64,000 nucleotides of DNA from Limanda limanda (GCF_963576545.1 NC_083648.1:25499373-25563372); one strand, 5' to 3'. Numbered from the stretch's first letter, positions 13,640-28,930 are shown. A program made the numbers and translations. Notes: generated from the letters alone by a model not told the origin.

Positions 13640-14440
13640 TAAATGTTCCGAGGACGTGGATCAACAAGTGTTAAAGTCAGACTTGTCACCGAATATATTT
13701 CACTACAGTTTGATGAATCTCTGGAGATAATTGACACTGTTCAACTTGTTGTATTTGTGTGGCTTTCCAGGAATCTACAACAAAGGAGGACAGCCTCAAT
13801 CTTTTGCACTTAAAGGAGAGAACGAGAGGTGAGGATATTTACAATGAGTTTAAATATGTTGTTGAAAATGACTCTACCATACTACTGATGGGACCCCTGC
13901 AATGTGCAAAGTGTTCGCTCTGGTTTTAAAGAATTGTGCTGTAATGACCCTGATTTTGAAGGTAGTGGACTTTTCTCATTTAATGACCATCTGATGAACT
14001 CGATAAGACCAAAATCGCTTCAAGAAGGCGTTATTGGATGAGCTCGATGGCGCTTACAGAGTATGCATTTCACCCTGAGCAGTACTGTGTTGACATCATG
14101 GATGAAAGGTCTGTTTTTGTCTCAAATCCATTTCTGCCCATTGAAATAGAACAACTAGCAGCCAAATTCCAGCAAGTATTTGCTTTGCCATGTGGAGTTG
14201 TCTTGGAGATGGTTGATTCGCAGAATGACATAGAGCTGAAGGCAGATCAAAGGCAGTGGCTTTTGGGGACTTGTCAGCAGAGAAGTAGTAGTAGTAGTAA
14301 AGTTTCCTCTGCTCACTGAATATGCACCAAGAGTGAGGGTCTATTTTGGTTCCACTTACCTCTGTGAAATGGTGTTTACACATATGATAATAATCAAATC
14401 AAAGTACAGGAGCTGGCTTACTGACAAACCCTTCACAGAC
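13640..14440 (+). pseudogene. Decayed hAT-type transposase (SCAND3/ZBED-like), C-terminal part
   Basis: Fragments in several plus-strand frames give the order expected of SCAND3/ZBED-like hAT proteins: 'HYSLDESLEIIDTVQLVVF' (about 13690-13760), 'LKERTRGEDIYNEFK' (about 13810-13855), 'NPFLPIEIEQLAAKFQQVF' inside 14038-14319, and the dimerisation-type segment 'YFGSTYLCEMVF' (about 14340-14380) followed by 'SKYRSWLTDK'. Stops and frame changes separate the pieces, so this is a relic. A related but distinct hAT C-terminus occurs at 48780-49260. Confidence 0.75.
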
Positions 14441-14639
14441 TGTCTCTATCAGAACCAGGAGATGGAGGACCAAAGAATGCACGGTTCACAAGGCAGAGTG
14501 GCAGAAAAGGTGATTTATTTAAGTCCAGGTCAGTACATTGCTAGTCAAGACATTATCGAAAGGAGCAGGCAAAAAGGAGTCACGACAGGAAGAAAAGGCA
14601 ACCTGAGAGAGGACACACAAGGTTAATATACACAGACAA

Positions 14640-15795
14640 TCAGGAGATATCATGGATGAGGGTGGAGTCAAACTTGTTGCTGGCAGAAACCCACCATCGT
14701 TCCTCAGGCCAATAGCCCTCCAATTCCAGCAAATATTGGCGGCCAAGCCCTCGACGACGCACATCTCCCTCAAAGAGCCAGGGGGGTGGTGGGGGTTTGG
14801 AGGCAGGGACCAGAGGGCTTTCTCTGGCTGGCTTGATACGAGAGGCGTGGAACGTGGGGTGGATCTTCATGGTCCAAGGCAGCTGAAGATGAACGGCGAC
14901 TGGATTAACAACACTGAAGATAGGGAAGGGGCCCACGAAATGCAGAGACAGCTTTCGAGATTCATCTCTCAGAGGTAAGTCACCCATAGTCCAGGTTAGT
15001 AATACAGTGACACAGTTCTCCTGCGGTCAACCATCCTTTTGTATTACGCAGAGGAGCTTAGAAACATCTGTCTTGCCCCATCCCAGATCTTGCGACAACA
15101 CCAGACAAGGGCCCGGGCCGAAGGAATGCTGGACTGTCTCTCTAGGTCGGGAAACAGAGGAGGCTGGTACCCGTAGGCGCACTGGAAGGGGGAGATACCA
15201 GAGGATGAGTAGGGGAGTGTGTTGTGCGCATACTCTAACCAGATGACATGTTTGCTGCAGGAGGGGGGATTTTGGGCCACCAGGCAGCGGAGTCCGGTCT
15301 CAAGCTGCTGGTTTATCTGCTCAGTATGGCCATTGGTTTGGGGCTGATATCCTGAGGAGAGACTGACTGAAGCTCCCAGCAGTGTGCAGACCTGCTTCCA
15401 CTACTTTGAGATGAACTGGGGCCCCGGTCAGATACCACATCCCTAGGGAATCCATGGAGATGGAACACATGAAACTGCATATCCTTGCTGCTTCTTGGAG
15501 GAGGGAAGTTTGGGTTGTGGGATAAAGTGAACCATTTTAGAAGATCTGTCCACCACTGTGAGCGCCGTGGTATTATGTTCAGGGAGGGGTAAGCCAGTCA
15601 CGAAGTCCAGGGATATGTATGGCCAGGGGTGGAAGTGGACACAGGAGACTAGACGGAGGCAAACGAGTTGACATGTTCCAAGCACAAACTTGGCAAGCCG
15701 ACATACTCTTTAACGTCCTTCTCCATGGATTGCCACCAAAAGCACTGTTCAAGGATGAACATGACGCCAGGGTGGCAGGAGATCCCTAGCATAAA
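14640..15795 (-). pseudogene. Chromodomain Ty3/gypsy (chromovirus-type) integrase relic
   Basis: Minus-strand frames read, in order from 15795 down: a zinc-binding/RFWW-like region ('[15 protein letters not shown]'), the integrase core start ('[16 protein letters not shown]', '[14 protein letters not shown]'), the second catalytic segment ('DVVSDRGPQFIS') and the third region ('GYQPQTNGHTEQINQQLE'). Then come 'WLEYAHNTLPYSSSGISPF', a 'KLSLHFVGPFPIFSVVNP' segment and a chromodomain-like end ('LEGYWPEERWWVSASN'). The frame is broken several times. Reverse transcriptase, gag and clear LTRs are not visible, so this is a 3' pol remnant of an LTR retrotransposon. Confidence 0.88.
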
Positions 15796-16869
15796 CAGGA
15801 GAAAAGTTGTGCAAAATCAAAAAGATTAGCCACCCCTACAGTTACCAGCTGCTCTATTCAGAATATTATTTACAGGCTTTAGACAGAAGATAATCAGACA
15901 ACATAGTGATCACAGAAAAGCACATATCTGACAGGTTACAGTGTAGAAGACACTGTCGCGTTGGAAGCCAGGAAAAAGTCAAAGGCAAACCGGCATCTGC
16001 AGGTGAGCTTTCTAAAATGAGCTCCATCAGCCTCCATTCCAATCACAACAGGGGTGAACAGCACCACCCGTAGGCAGGGAGGCAGAACAACAACTTAAAT
16101 CACACATTTAGATAGATAGATAGATAGAGTACTTTATTCATCCCCGAAGGAAAATTAAGTTGTCATAGCAGCCGGTATATTTGAATACAATAGAATAAAA
16201 TTATAAAATATTGAGGTAGAAAGAATAAAAAAACAGAAGCACAAGATAAAATACAATAAAATAGGTAGATAAGGTGCAGTGGCAAGATGATGGTAATAGT
16301 ACTGATGATATGATGGTAATGGTATTGTTAGAATACAATAAAATAGGTAGATAAGGTGCATTGGCAAGATGATGGTAAAAGTACTGATGATATGATAGTA
16401 ATGGTATTGTTAGACAGTATATAAGAATAGTACAGTATATATAGTATATAATAACATAATATATATTTATATATGATAGTAATTATACCAATATAAAAGC
16501 AGTATATGGTAATAATGGCAGCAACAGTATATATAATAATAATAGTAATGGTGATATAATAATAGTAATTATAACATGTACACATGTATAAATATGTGTA
16601 TATAGACTATGTAAACAAGAATATACAGAGAGTATGATATGATATATAGTAGAGGTATGAATATGAATATAAGTATTTGACTATACAATAGGTAATATAA
16701 TATACTATGAGTCTAAAAATATGTAGACAGAGTGTGCAAAAGACAATATTATTGTATAAAATGATATATAATATCAATATGGTTTATATTAACACATATC
16801 ACATATGATGTGAAGTAAGTGTATATGGAGCGGAGGGTTGTACAGGGTACACAGTGCAAGGAGACAGGT

Positions 16870-17743
16870 TTAGTGCAGTTCTGTGATGGTGGCTCTGACA
16901 GAGGTAGATGAGTTGTACAGTCTTATTGCAGTTGGGAGGAACGATTTCCTGTATCGTTCCTTCGAGCAGCGGGGTTGAATGAGTCTGTGGCTGAAGCTGC
17001 TCCTTAGCTTGTCCAGGGTTTTGTAGAGGGGGTGAGAGGGATTGTTCATGATTGCCAGCAGTTTTGCCAGCATCCTGTCCTCCACCACCTCCTCCAGGGT
17101 GACAAGCTTAGAGCCAACCACAGACTCTGCTTTCCTTATTAGTTTTCTCAGTCTGTTGGCGTCCTTTGCCTTGATGCCCGCACCCCAGGACACCACAGCA
17201 AAGAAGATGGTGCTCGCCACAACAGACTGGTAGAACATCTGCAGCATCTTGTTGCAGACGTGGAAGGACCTGAGCCTCCTCAGGAAGTAAAGCCGGCACG
17301 TTGAGCTGCATGCAGTTCTCCCCACACCACTTCACAAAGCGGTCAACCAGGTCCCTGTACTCAGCCTCCCCCCCGCCCTCAACACACCCCACAATGGCCG
17401 TGTCATCAGAGAACTTCTGATGACACGACTCAGTGCAGTGCTTAAAGTCAGCAGTGTATGTGGTGAAGAGGAAGGGGGACAGTACAGTTCCCTGGGGGCC
17501 CCCAATGTTACTGATCAGACGATCAGACACACAGTTCTGTAATCTCACAAACTGCGGTCTGCCCGTCAGATAGTCTTCGACCCAAGTGATGAGGGGAGCA
17601 CTCACCTGCGTGCCCTCCAGTTTGGCCTTCAGTAGTCTGGGCTGGATGGTGTTGAAGGCGCTGGAGAAGTCGAAGAACATGATCCGGACTGAGGTGTTGG
17701 GTCTGTCCAGGGAGGAATAAGCCTTCTGCAGCAGGTAGATCAT
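16870..17743 (-). pseudogene. LINE reverse transcriptase fragment, frameshifted
   Basis: Two overlapping minus-strand frames (17108-17743 and 16870-17325) encode the RT core: 'IMFFDFSSAFNTIQP' (palm A), 'GGPQGTVLSPFLFTTYTAD' (motif B), 'KFSDDTAIVG' (the SDD-type C motif), then 'YFLRRLRSFHVCNKMLQMFY' and the C-terminal region. The frame is broken near 17296 by the 176-bp deletion relative to the sister copy. It cannot make an active enzyme. Confidence 0.92.
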
Positions 17744-18195
17744 TGCATCATCAAATAATACGGACGAAGTCCGACGGTGACGAGCTCGATGTCCGGGCTG
17801 CAGACACGCTGTTTAACCGTGACGTGCCCGGGGTGACACCACCTGTTGTTTACGAGCACGGCGAGACCCCCTCCTTTCTTCTTGCCGCTCGCGGTGGTGT
17901 CTCTGTCGGCTCGGACCGTCTGGAAGCCGGGAATGGTGACGTTGGAGTCCGGTATCTGCTCGTGCAGCCACGTTTCCGTGAGACACACAACACTGGACTC
18001 CCTGTACTCCCGCTGCGTCCTGATGAGTGCTTCCAGTTCGTCCACTTTATTCGCCAGGGATCTCACGTTTCCAGTGATGACTGAAGGGATGAAGGGCTTA
18101 AACTTTCTCTTCTCCATCCTCAGTTTAATCCCCGCTCTGCAGCCTCGCCATCTCCTCTTTAACTCCTCCGGGATGATGGGTCTCTCTCCGGCCAA
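17740..18195 (-). pseudogene. LINE endonuclease N-terminal fragment
   Basis: The open frame contains the endonuclease opening typical of L2/CR1-type LINEs: 'NVRSLANKVDELEALI', 'VVCLTETWLHEQIPDS' and 'GGGLAVLVNNRWC'. The frame ends where it joins reverse-transcriptase sequence, so the rest of the endonuclease and the RT N-terminus are deleted. The junction lies near 17745. Confidence 0.88.
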
Positions 18196-18236
18196 GAGGC
18201 TGTGTGCCTCAGGGCCATCAGCTGGTCGCGGGTGTA

Positions 18237-20850
18237 AATAAACATATATATAAACCTACCAATCAATCTAAATGGTTTGTCCTCTACATCTTGCACACAG
18301 CCGGAGCACTGTAATGTGTATTTCTGGTACATCCCCCCCAGTCTGAAAGGCCTCCCACCTGGACCTTACAGAGATTTAAGACTTCATATGACAAGTAAAG
18401 ACTCATTCAGTTACTGACAGGTACCCGTAGCTATAATATTGTCACCACCGCTACGGGCTAATTTCATTCTTAACATTTTCAGTTGCAGACAGTTAAACAA
18501 ACTCTCTGGAAAATACATTACAAAAAAGTATTTGTCCATTAATAATTGTAATACTATTGTGCAAAAATAACCATTTTAGCTCATCCTATGACAAATAGGG
18601 CACATAAGTTCAAAATTCATACTTCATAGACTCATTCATAGGTCTTACAAGTTTTACAGTGAACATGTGTCATTTTAATTCATGCAATCATGGATCTGCA
18701 CATTGAACTCTTATCCGAAGTTTTTAGTCTCCAGTCGTCAAAGTGCTGCTCATTGTGGGAGCTGTTGGGTTTCTCTATACATTTTTAAGGTCTTGACCTA
18801 TGTAAAGTGCCTTGAGATAATGTATATTATGATTTAGTTCTATACAAATTAAATTGAATTATCGGATATGTTAAGGCGTGTTGGTTTATCCTATATAATG
18901 AGAGAAGCCGATCCAAGATTTTGGTTCAATCAAATGTTTTATTTAAAGATACAATGAAGAGTTATTCATAGCTATGGACAATTATCACAGCCTATGCTAA
19001 TTAAGTTAGCAGTAGGAAGATGAAAATGGCCCCGAACAGCAGGGGCTGTGTATAATTCTAACAGAATTGATGTGATTGGTTATGAATATTTGGAGGGGAG
19101 TCACCGCAAATCACTTTGGATCTCCCTTATTGGTCCAGCCGCAGTCCCACGCCTCTTGTCACCGAATCCAGGAAGTGACATAGCAGCAGCTCTCCGTCAT
19201 GCTCCTACGCTACTCTGCCGGTTGCTAGGGCAACTCTATCTACCCTGACAGTCTAATGTTGTCTCGTAATTTAGCCTTGAGTAGAAAATGTCTTGCTCCA
19301 GCCATCTCGGCTGCACCAACTTAACCATAACAAAATACAGAATGAAATCAACAAAGTCACTCTGTCCAACCTCGACGACTTATCAGACAGCTGTGAGATT
19401 GACCATCAATTTGACGCACACACAATTCTAGCTTGTAGATTAAACATTAGGAGGGGAAAAGTCATTATTAAAATCATTTGTATAAAGCATAATATCTAAC
19501 TAAAATTACTTCTATTTTTATTGCTTAAGAGCTCAATCATAATTTGAAATAATGCTATCTTTATGTGGTTGGAGTTCTGTCAGCCACAACCTATAGCTAA
19601 AAATTAGAAATCCCAACAGATATCACACATAAAGGCAATTTAACACATCACATACTGAAAGCATCTGTACCTTTAAAAAGTCTACCATTTCATATTTCAG
19701 GTTTTACCATACATGTACCTTTAGAAGCAGTCTAAAATATACAGGAAAACAGTGTGACCACTTTGCAGTGAGCAAGATGGCTTGTCCTCTGGTTTCCTCA
19801 GTACGTTCCTTTTTCCTTAGCAATAACAAGGGTGACTCAAAACCTCAAGACAGTGCCCTCAGCTGTGTTAAGAAGTCACATTTTCCCCATTCTGCTAAAT
19901 ATAGAATATTTAATTATTTTAAGTACAAGATAAGGTGGATGAAGTTCTTTTTAGGGATATTTTTAGCTAGAAAAATATTCAGCTTTAACACCTTACATTT
20001 ATGGATATGGAGCAGAAACCCCATGCATGGCAGTGAAGCCCCCACCAATCAGAACAGAATTGTGTTGTCAGTGTTGGCCCCAAAGTGTTGCAGCAGCCGG
20101 CTCGCTCCAGGGATGTTTTACGTTACCTGCAGGGGGACATTTTACAGCACTGGATGACGTTAACAACTTCTGACTAGCATGCATCACGTCACCACTACAC
20201 AGAGCTGCTTAATATCCAGGCATCTTTTGACTTCTTGTTGGATGAGATGGCCCAGCTGGATAATGGTCTGAAATGATCTGCTAATGTGACATGGTGGTCT
20301 CATTTCAGTCTGAATGAAATCAGTATGTCTGAGTAAAGGAGACAACTGTTCATCCAGGCTATCTTCAGTCTTATGTTACTTCCATCCCCTCATTATTAAA
20401 ATTTAAATTACTTAAATCATTATCATGCTGTCAGACATCTCTTTTATAGCGCGATGGAACTCATTTCCAACTTTGAACAAACAGCTTAAGCCATTAACAC
20501 CCAATTTTCTCTCCATCTACAGACCCATCAGTGCAAACGGGATGTTTAATTTCAATTAACTTAATGGATCTGTTCATTTTTAACTGCATGTCAACCCATG
20601 TATGTTATAGATATTTGGCATTTGTTTGTTGATTATTTGTTTTTCCTCAGATTCTATTCCTTCCAGAAGAGAGATGATGATGTAGACATTAAAGTGTGAA
20701 ATGTTGTCATACAATACTTTTACTACTTTAAATAATCAACTGTGAGGTTATAGGCTGAGCCATGTATATGCAGCAGAGGTTCTGGTAAGTGGGAGAGGGA
20801 GGAAGATAAGCCAACCAAAGACATGTATTGAAAAATAAAGAAACAAAATG
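18237..20850. other. Intergenic stretch 3' of buc
   Basis: No host gene is recognised. A dispersed-repeat tail ('aagtgccttgagataatg', about 18725-18862, plus strand) is present. The 129-codon frame at 19768-20157 has no recognisable motif. Segment 18890-19260 has a sharply different, GC-richer composition and could be a solo LTR or other insertion, but I found no terminal repeats. Confidence 0.45.
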
Positions 20851-20873
20851 CAAGAACATTAATATCAAACACA

Positions 20874-20879
20874 TTTATT
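20874..20879 (-). terminator. Probable buc polyadenylation signal (AATAAA)
   Basis: AATAAA on the minus strand, about 620 bp downstream of the buc stop codon. It would give a 3' UTR of about 0.65 kb. Inferred from position only. Confidence 0.55.
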
Positions 20880-21502
20880 GAAAAAACGCCTTATATTAAA
20901 TTGAAATTCTCTATATTGAATAAATTGATTCTTTAAAAAAAAAAGGTTAGTCTTGATGACTGGTCAGTATTCAGCATCTTGTATTCCTTCCATTTCCACC
21001 TGGAAGAGGCAAATAAAACCTGTTTTCTTCTGTTAAGTCTCAAATGCATTACATCAGTACATTTAGGTTAGGGAGTGCGTAAAACAGTACAACTCTTAAA
21101 ACATTGTAATTAAATCTTGGAGTAGCATCCTAAAAGTGTGGGAAAGACCGCTTTAAAAAAAATATGAAAAAAAAAAAGCAATGCATGCCTCTGTGTTGAT
21201 ACAATACAGTTGGGTGAGTCACAAGGTAATTCAGACTGCCCATCAAGGCTTAAGCGTTTGTTGTTTCTGGTGGACTGCATTTATATCATGAGCATCGTTA
21301 CATTAAAGAAATGTCGTGCAGCTAAATTAGGGGAATAGTCATGGAAACTCAGGTTAAGAATAACCATTAGCAAGTTGGAGTTCATTTAATCTGTATGAAT
21401 GTTTGTAAAATCTTTCCTCCAATACCAGCAGTCTGTGGTTGACATGAAAGCCTCACATGTCTATCTGCACTGACTGATCACAATCACCCATTTCAACACC
21501 AA

Positions 21503-24500
21503 CTACGTTCTGTGATAGTCACCTCTTGATTTTCCAGATTTGCCATAGTAGCCGCTGAAAGCCTCCTGCTGCCTGTAGTCTTCTGTAGATACAAGAGGAT
21601 TCAGTTTAAAACCAGGTCCAAAATAATTCTTCTGTAAGCTGGTTTCTGTGAGGGATGGCGTACTATATGAACACTAATGTATGAACTGAACAATTTTTGT
21701 GCTTTACCCATTGTTTGATAGGGTGCCTCAGTTAAGAAATAACAGTGGCATTTACTTGTGAACACTGCTCAGGATTAAGTCACATTTGAATATAAAAAAT
21801 TATTGCATCATTATCAGTTAGATCTTAAACTACACACACAGCTGCTGTTCCAAGTTGGTTTTTCTGTCTTGGGGATTTTGCATTTTCATGTGTCCTCTTT
21901 GGGACAGCAAACATGTTCAGTTAGGCATTTTAAGCACATTTGTCTCTCAAAGAGACGTGTATATACATTTATTTGAGCTATAAGCTATTGCATTCACTTG
22001 AGAAAAAATAAATATTGCTCCATTTTCTGAACAAACGAGATGCCTCAAAATCCCTGTACTTTACCTCTGAACAATCAATACCTGAGGTGCTTCCTGAAAG
22101 CTGACTAATCACCAACAGAGCCACCTGAGTTATTCTCTGAACATATTTTAGTCTTGCCTGCATTCATTCTCAAATTACATAGATTACCTGAAACCCTGTT
22201 CCTCCGCTGGTAATGCCTCTTCTGGTTTCTCTGCACGTTTCCTCCAACTCCTTCATCATGTCCTTTGTTTGGCATCTTCACATCTATAAAACAGTTAAAG
22301 TAAACTCCGGATAATTACACCGCTAAATCAGTTATTGTTGAATAAAAGTGGAGAGTACCTGAATATTTTAAGGGATGCCTTCTTTTTGTTTCCATGTCAT
22401 CCATCACCTCTCTACAAGAACACGGCTCCTGTAACTCGGTACACTGAATGCCACAATCCACTAAATGTCCCTTTGATGGAGACACTTCAGTCATAATCGG
22501 TTTAGCCACTGGTACACACAACTGCTCATTTCCCAGACGACTGACTTCTTTGTTCCCACATGTTTCATCCTCCACCTCAATGTCTACTCTGTTTTGTTCA
22601 ATCAGGTGATCTGCAAAAGAGATTCCTTTTCCTAATGTAGGGCTCAAGAGGGGAACTGCCTCAAGGGCAGGAGGACAGGGGCTGCTCTCCTTTTGCCCAT
22701 TTACAATACGAGGTTCCTGGTTTGGGCTTTGATTAGCCTCAGGTTCAGAAGATTCATTTTCACCCACATCCTTGGCAGTGAGGGGAGATTTTATTTTGTT
22801 CTGCAGGCCAGTCATGGAAATAAAGGGAATGTTTTCTGGAGTTATGCATGGGACTTGTGTTACTCCTTTCATTTCAGAAGCATACATTTCGTAATCCAAC
22901 TCTGGCACCTGTGGTGGAATCCTGCAATGCTGCTTCATCTTACCAGCTTTGACAATTAGGTTGTCATTTTCTGTTGACTGTTCGCAATTTTCAATTTCCT
23001 CTGTCATCTCAACAATTACATCAGGTTCTAGCATGCCATTCTGCAGTAGCCACTCCTTAGAGGGGGCAAAGAGAGGTAGAGACTCCACAGACCAAACAGA
23101 CTCATTCATTTTTCTCCCCATCCTGTAGCTATTAAATGGCATTTCATTGTGACTGACTTCAGGAGTGTCTTGCTCTAGATCCGTCATATTGCCATCTTCA
23201 TGCTCATCTGAGATCTTGGGTAGTTTGAGGATCTTAAAAAATGTTTCACTGGCCTTTGAACTCAAGATAGCCATAGCATCATTACCATGAGTACTGTCAG
23301 TCATCACTGGAGCATCCTGAGTCACAGTTGGGCTGCGGTAAAGAGGCCTTTCATGCTCCAATTCAGTTTGGGACAACACCTGGTGGTTGCAATGAGGCAG
23401 CATCTTGTCTGTCATTTTTATCACTTTTGATTGTGGAGTCCCACCTCCCCAACTCATCAGAATGTCAGGAATTGAGACACGTCTCTCTTTGGAAACTTCA
23501 TTCTCTTCTTGAGAAGAGCTGCAGATCGGGACCATACTATCTGAAGAACTCACCGACCACATATTACAGTGAACGCTTCCGCAAGCGGGAACAGTCTCCT
23601 GACAAATAGTATCTGTATGGCTGTTTTGTGTTTCTTGAGTTTCTCTGATACATGAATGGACAGTCTTCGTAGGATGTGGGATGTTGCTCCCATGTTTCTC
23701 CGTGACACTTTTACTGGCCTTGTTAAGCTGGACGTCCTCTTTATCACTGCTAGGCAAGTTGTGATTCTCAACACTGGCAGAGACTGTTTTTATGGGACTG
23801 GAGCTTGAAGATGGAGAGTTCGAGGTTGTTCCATGACCAGAATCTGAGCTGGCAAGTAGGCTTCCTCCAGCATAACCACCCGGCTCTCTGTGTGTGGGCT
23901 CTGTTTGGACCTCAGAGTTCATGGTTTCTCTGTAATGTACTGTATGTGGGGGGCGAGTTCTGCGTGTCTGGTTTGGGTTGTGGAAGGGAGCACTGGGAGC
24001 ATGGACCTGGGGGTGGAGCAACCGTCTGTAGTCAACTGCTTGGATATGAGGCTGGGGAAGAAGGTAGGCTGAAGGATCCATGTAGGGGGGAGGGGGAAAT
24101 GACGGCATGACCATACCATAGCCTGAAAGGTAGACACATTTTAGTCAAGTGAACTAGATTTGTTAATGTTTAAAATTATTCACAATATCAACATTAATAT
24201 AAACTTTGACAAATTTTTGCTTTAACCTTAATAATGCTAAAAGTTGACCAAAATAAATAAAAAAATAATAATAAAAACTTACCCATGCCTGGATAGCCAG
24301 CAAATGGGTTGTACGAGAAGGGCATGGGCCACTGGTATGGGTGGAAAGGGGGTGGAGGTTGATGATGAGGATGAATGTAGAAGAGAGGGCGTGCAGAAAC
24401 ATGGTGCTGGGGATGAAACAAATGGCCAGGGTCTTGGCTGTTGCTGTGCGGTCCTGGATCCTGCGGCCCAGAGTTTGGTACAGCACCGTTAGCGCCAAAG

Positions 24501-24535
24501 TGTAGGCTCCCTCCATTTGGTCCTGGAAGAGTCAT
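21503..24535 (-). CDS. buc: Bucky ball (Buc/Velo1-type germ-plasm organiser)
   Basis: Buc is an intrinsically disordered scaffold of the oocyte Balbiani body that gathers germ-plasm mRNAs and proteins (zebrafish knowledge). Coding exons: 24283-24535, 22359-24122, 22188-22283 and 21503-21582. All junctions are GT/AG with matching phases, totalling 2193 bp or 730 aa (zebrafish Buc, from memory, about 640). The Buc-Velo N-terminal region spans residues about 48-126: 'RPLFYIHPHHQPPPPFH', 'YQWPMPFSYNPF', 'QAVDYRR', followed by 'SEVQTEP'. The middle is long, acidic and Ser-rich with no fold. The C-terminus is basic and aromatic ('RHYQRRNRVS', 'SGYYGKSGKSRGDYHRT'), with just one RG pair in the last 60 residues. 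An acceptor just before the ATG (exon edge 24542) implies a 5' non-coding exon. L2-like LINE copies lie on both sides in inverted orientation. Start chosen at the first ATG after that acceptor. Confidence 0.93.
22359..24122 (-). CDS. buc: buc exon 2 (large central coding exon)
   Basis: This 1764-bp exon enters in phase 1 ('tttcag' before 24122) and leaves in phase 1 (donor 'gtactc' after 22359). It encodes the second half of the Buc-Velo region and the whole low-complexity middle, ending after 'CGIQCTELQEPCSCREV' and 'RRHPLKYS'. If read through the donor, the frame closes at 22315, which would give an alternative short C-terminus by intron retention. Confidence 0.93.
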
Positions 24536-25435
24536 TTTCAACCTATACAAGGTGGTGGAGAAATATGGTCTTAGTCTGTTATTTGTGCAAAAGGACAAAT
24601 CACTGTAGGACCGTGTCAAAATAATCTACATTGTACAATGGTAATAAGGGAATATATCAACCAGTGAATCATTGAATCTCAGTTGTGTGGTTTTAAATGA
24701 TCAATTGAGTTCTACAGCAGAGAAGAATAAATAATCAGACTGACTCGCATTGGTGTTGGTTAAACCCTGCACATGTGATCTGTTGACTGAGAAAAGAATA
24801 TTGCTAGTCCTTCAACAATATGGATAAAATTCACCACACTGGTAGTTTTTACAAGCTACTCATTAATCAGAAGGAAAAAAACTAAACACTTCAGCCTCTA
24901 CAGACTTCTTCATAGCAGACATAGTGCAGGAATGGTAAATTAAATGTTTTTATAGAGCACTTCTCCAGTCTCGTCCACCACTTAAACGTATTTTACAGTA
25001 CACACAAAACATTGCTATTAACAAAGGACACTTTAACTTATGTTTCCCACTCTTAACTTTATTCATCTGTTTTACCACTTTTCAAAAGTCATATTCCCCT
25101 TAATAAAATGCTATTTTAAATGCAGGACATTTCTGGATTGTAACTACGATATGATGAAAATCTGTTCATTCTTTAATGAACTATATTGATATACATTCAC
25201 ATACAATATTGTTAATCAGTCTGAGTAATTTTGCAAATGAATTAATGTTAGTTTGTTTTTTAAATCAAAATCAAACATTTGGTACTTAAATCTTTTCAAG
25301 CTCCCAGAAATGTTACAGCCATCAGTAAATCATGTCAAATTCAATACAAACAATGAGCAAAACCCAATCCCAAATTGACTGCCTATTGACAGATGCATTT
25401 CTCCTGTTTCCTGTAGAGAAGTAGAGTCACTTTAC

Positions 25436-25560
25436 CTTGTTTAGAACTTGGATGTGAAACGCATAAAGTGATTAGAAGTGAACAACAGACACACCAGAAT
25501 TTAAGTAGCTGTGTTAATCAGACAAGCATGTGCAGCATCAGCTGATTTGAACACAACCAG
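25436..25560 (-). other. Possible 5' non-coding exon of buc
   Basis: A consensus-like donor (acaag|gtaaag, exon edge 25436) lies about 0.9 kb upstream of the acceptor that precedes the buc start codon. This suggests a non-coding first exon; its upstream limit is unknown and the end given is nominal. No TATA box was seen. The intervening stretch 24543-25435 shows only a short dispersed-repeat fragment near 24940-25010. Confidence 0.3.
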
Positions 25561-25796
25561 CCACAGAGAGGCCTCCTGCAGGGCTGAACGTGTGCCATTA
25601 GAACACTAGACGGAGCCAAACCCCAACCATGCAGCAAGCTACTATTCACTCCAACCTTCTATCAGGTATTTGTCCAAAATATATCTGCATTTTATCTATG
25701 TGCAGCACTGACATTCTATGTTTGTGTATGAGAAAGTATCTTGCCTAAGGACACTACGGATCAAACTGGCCACAGTACAGCAACCATAAACGTCTA

Positions 25797-28930
<3,134 letters not shown>

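Larger units (their letters stand above)
16113..18236 (-). mobile_element. L2-like non-LTR retrotransposon (LINE), 5'-truncated and internally deleted
   Basis: Reading the minus strand from 18236, the element starts inside the 5' region, then runs into an apurinic-type endonuclease start, reverse transcriptase palm/thumb sequence, an AT-rich 3' UTR and a terminal 'gaataaagtactctat' followed by a few CTAT units. It is about 97% identical by eye to the plus-strand copy at 25797-28130 over their shared parts. Compared with that copy it lacks about 176 bp near 17296, and it carries an 82-bp tandem duplication in its 3' UTR (about 16250-16413). Confidence 0.92.

Noticed and set aside
14652..14978. 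108-codon plus-strand frame
   Set aside because: Antisense of the Ty3/gypsy integrase C-terminus and chromodomain.
17743..18241. Plus-strand frames of 113 and 131 codons
   Set aside because: Antisense of the LINE endonuclease fragment.
18890..19260. Possible solo LTR
   Set aside because: Composition is different from the surroundings and an AATAAA-like word is present, but no TG...CA ends, target duplication or second copy could be found by eye.
19768..20157. 129-codon plus-strand frame starting MSKMACPLVSS
   Set aside because: No recognisable motif, no splice partners or promoter context; insufficient to call a gene.
22693..24110. Plus-strand frames of 60-101 codons over the buc exon
   Set aside because: Antisense shadows of buc exon 2.
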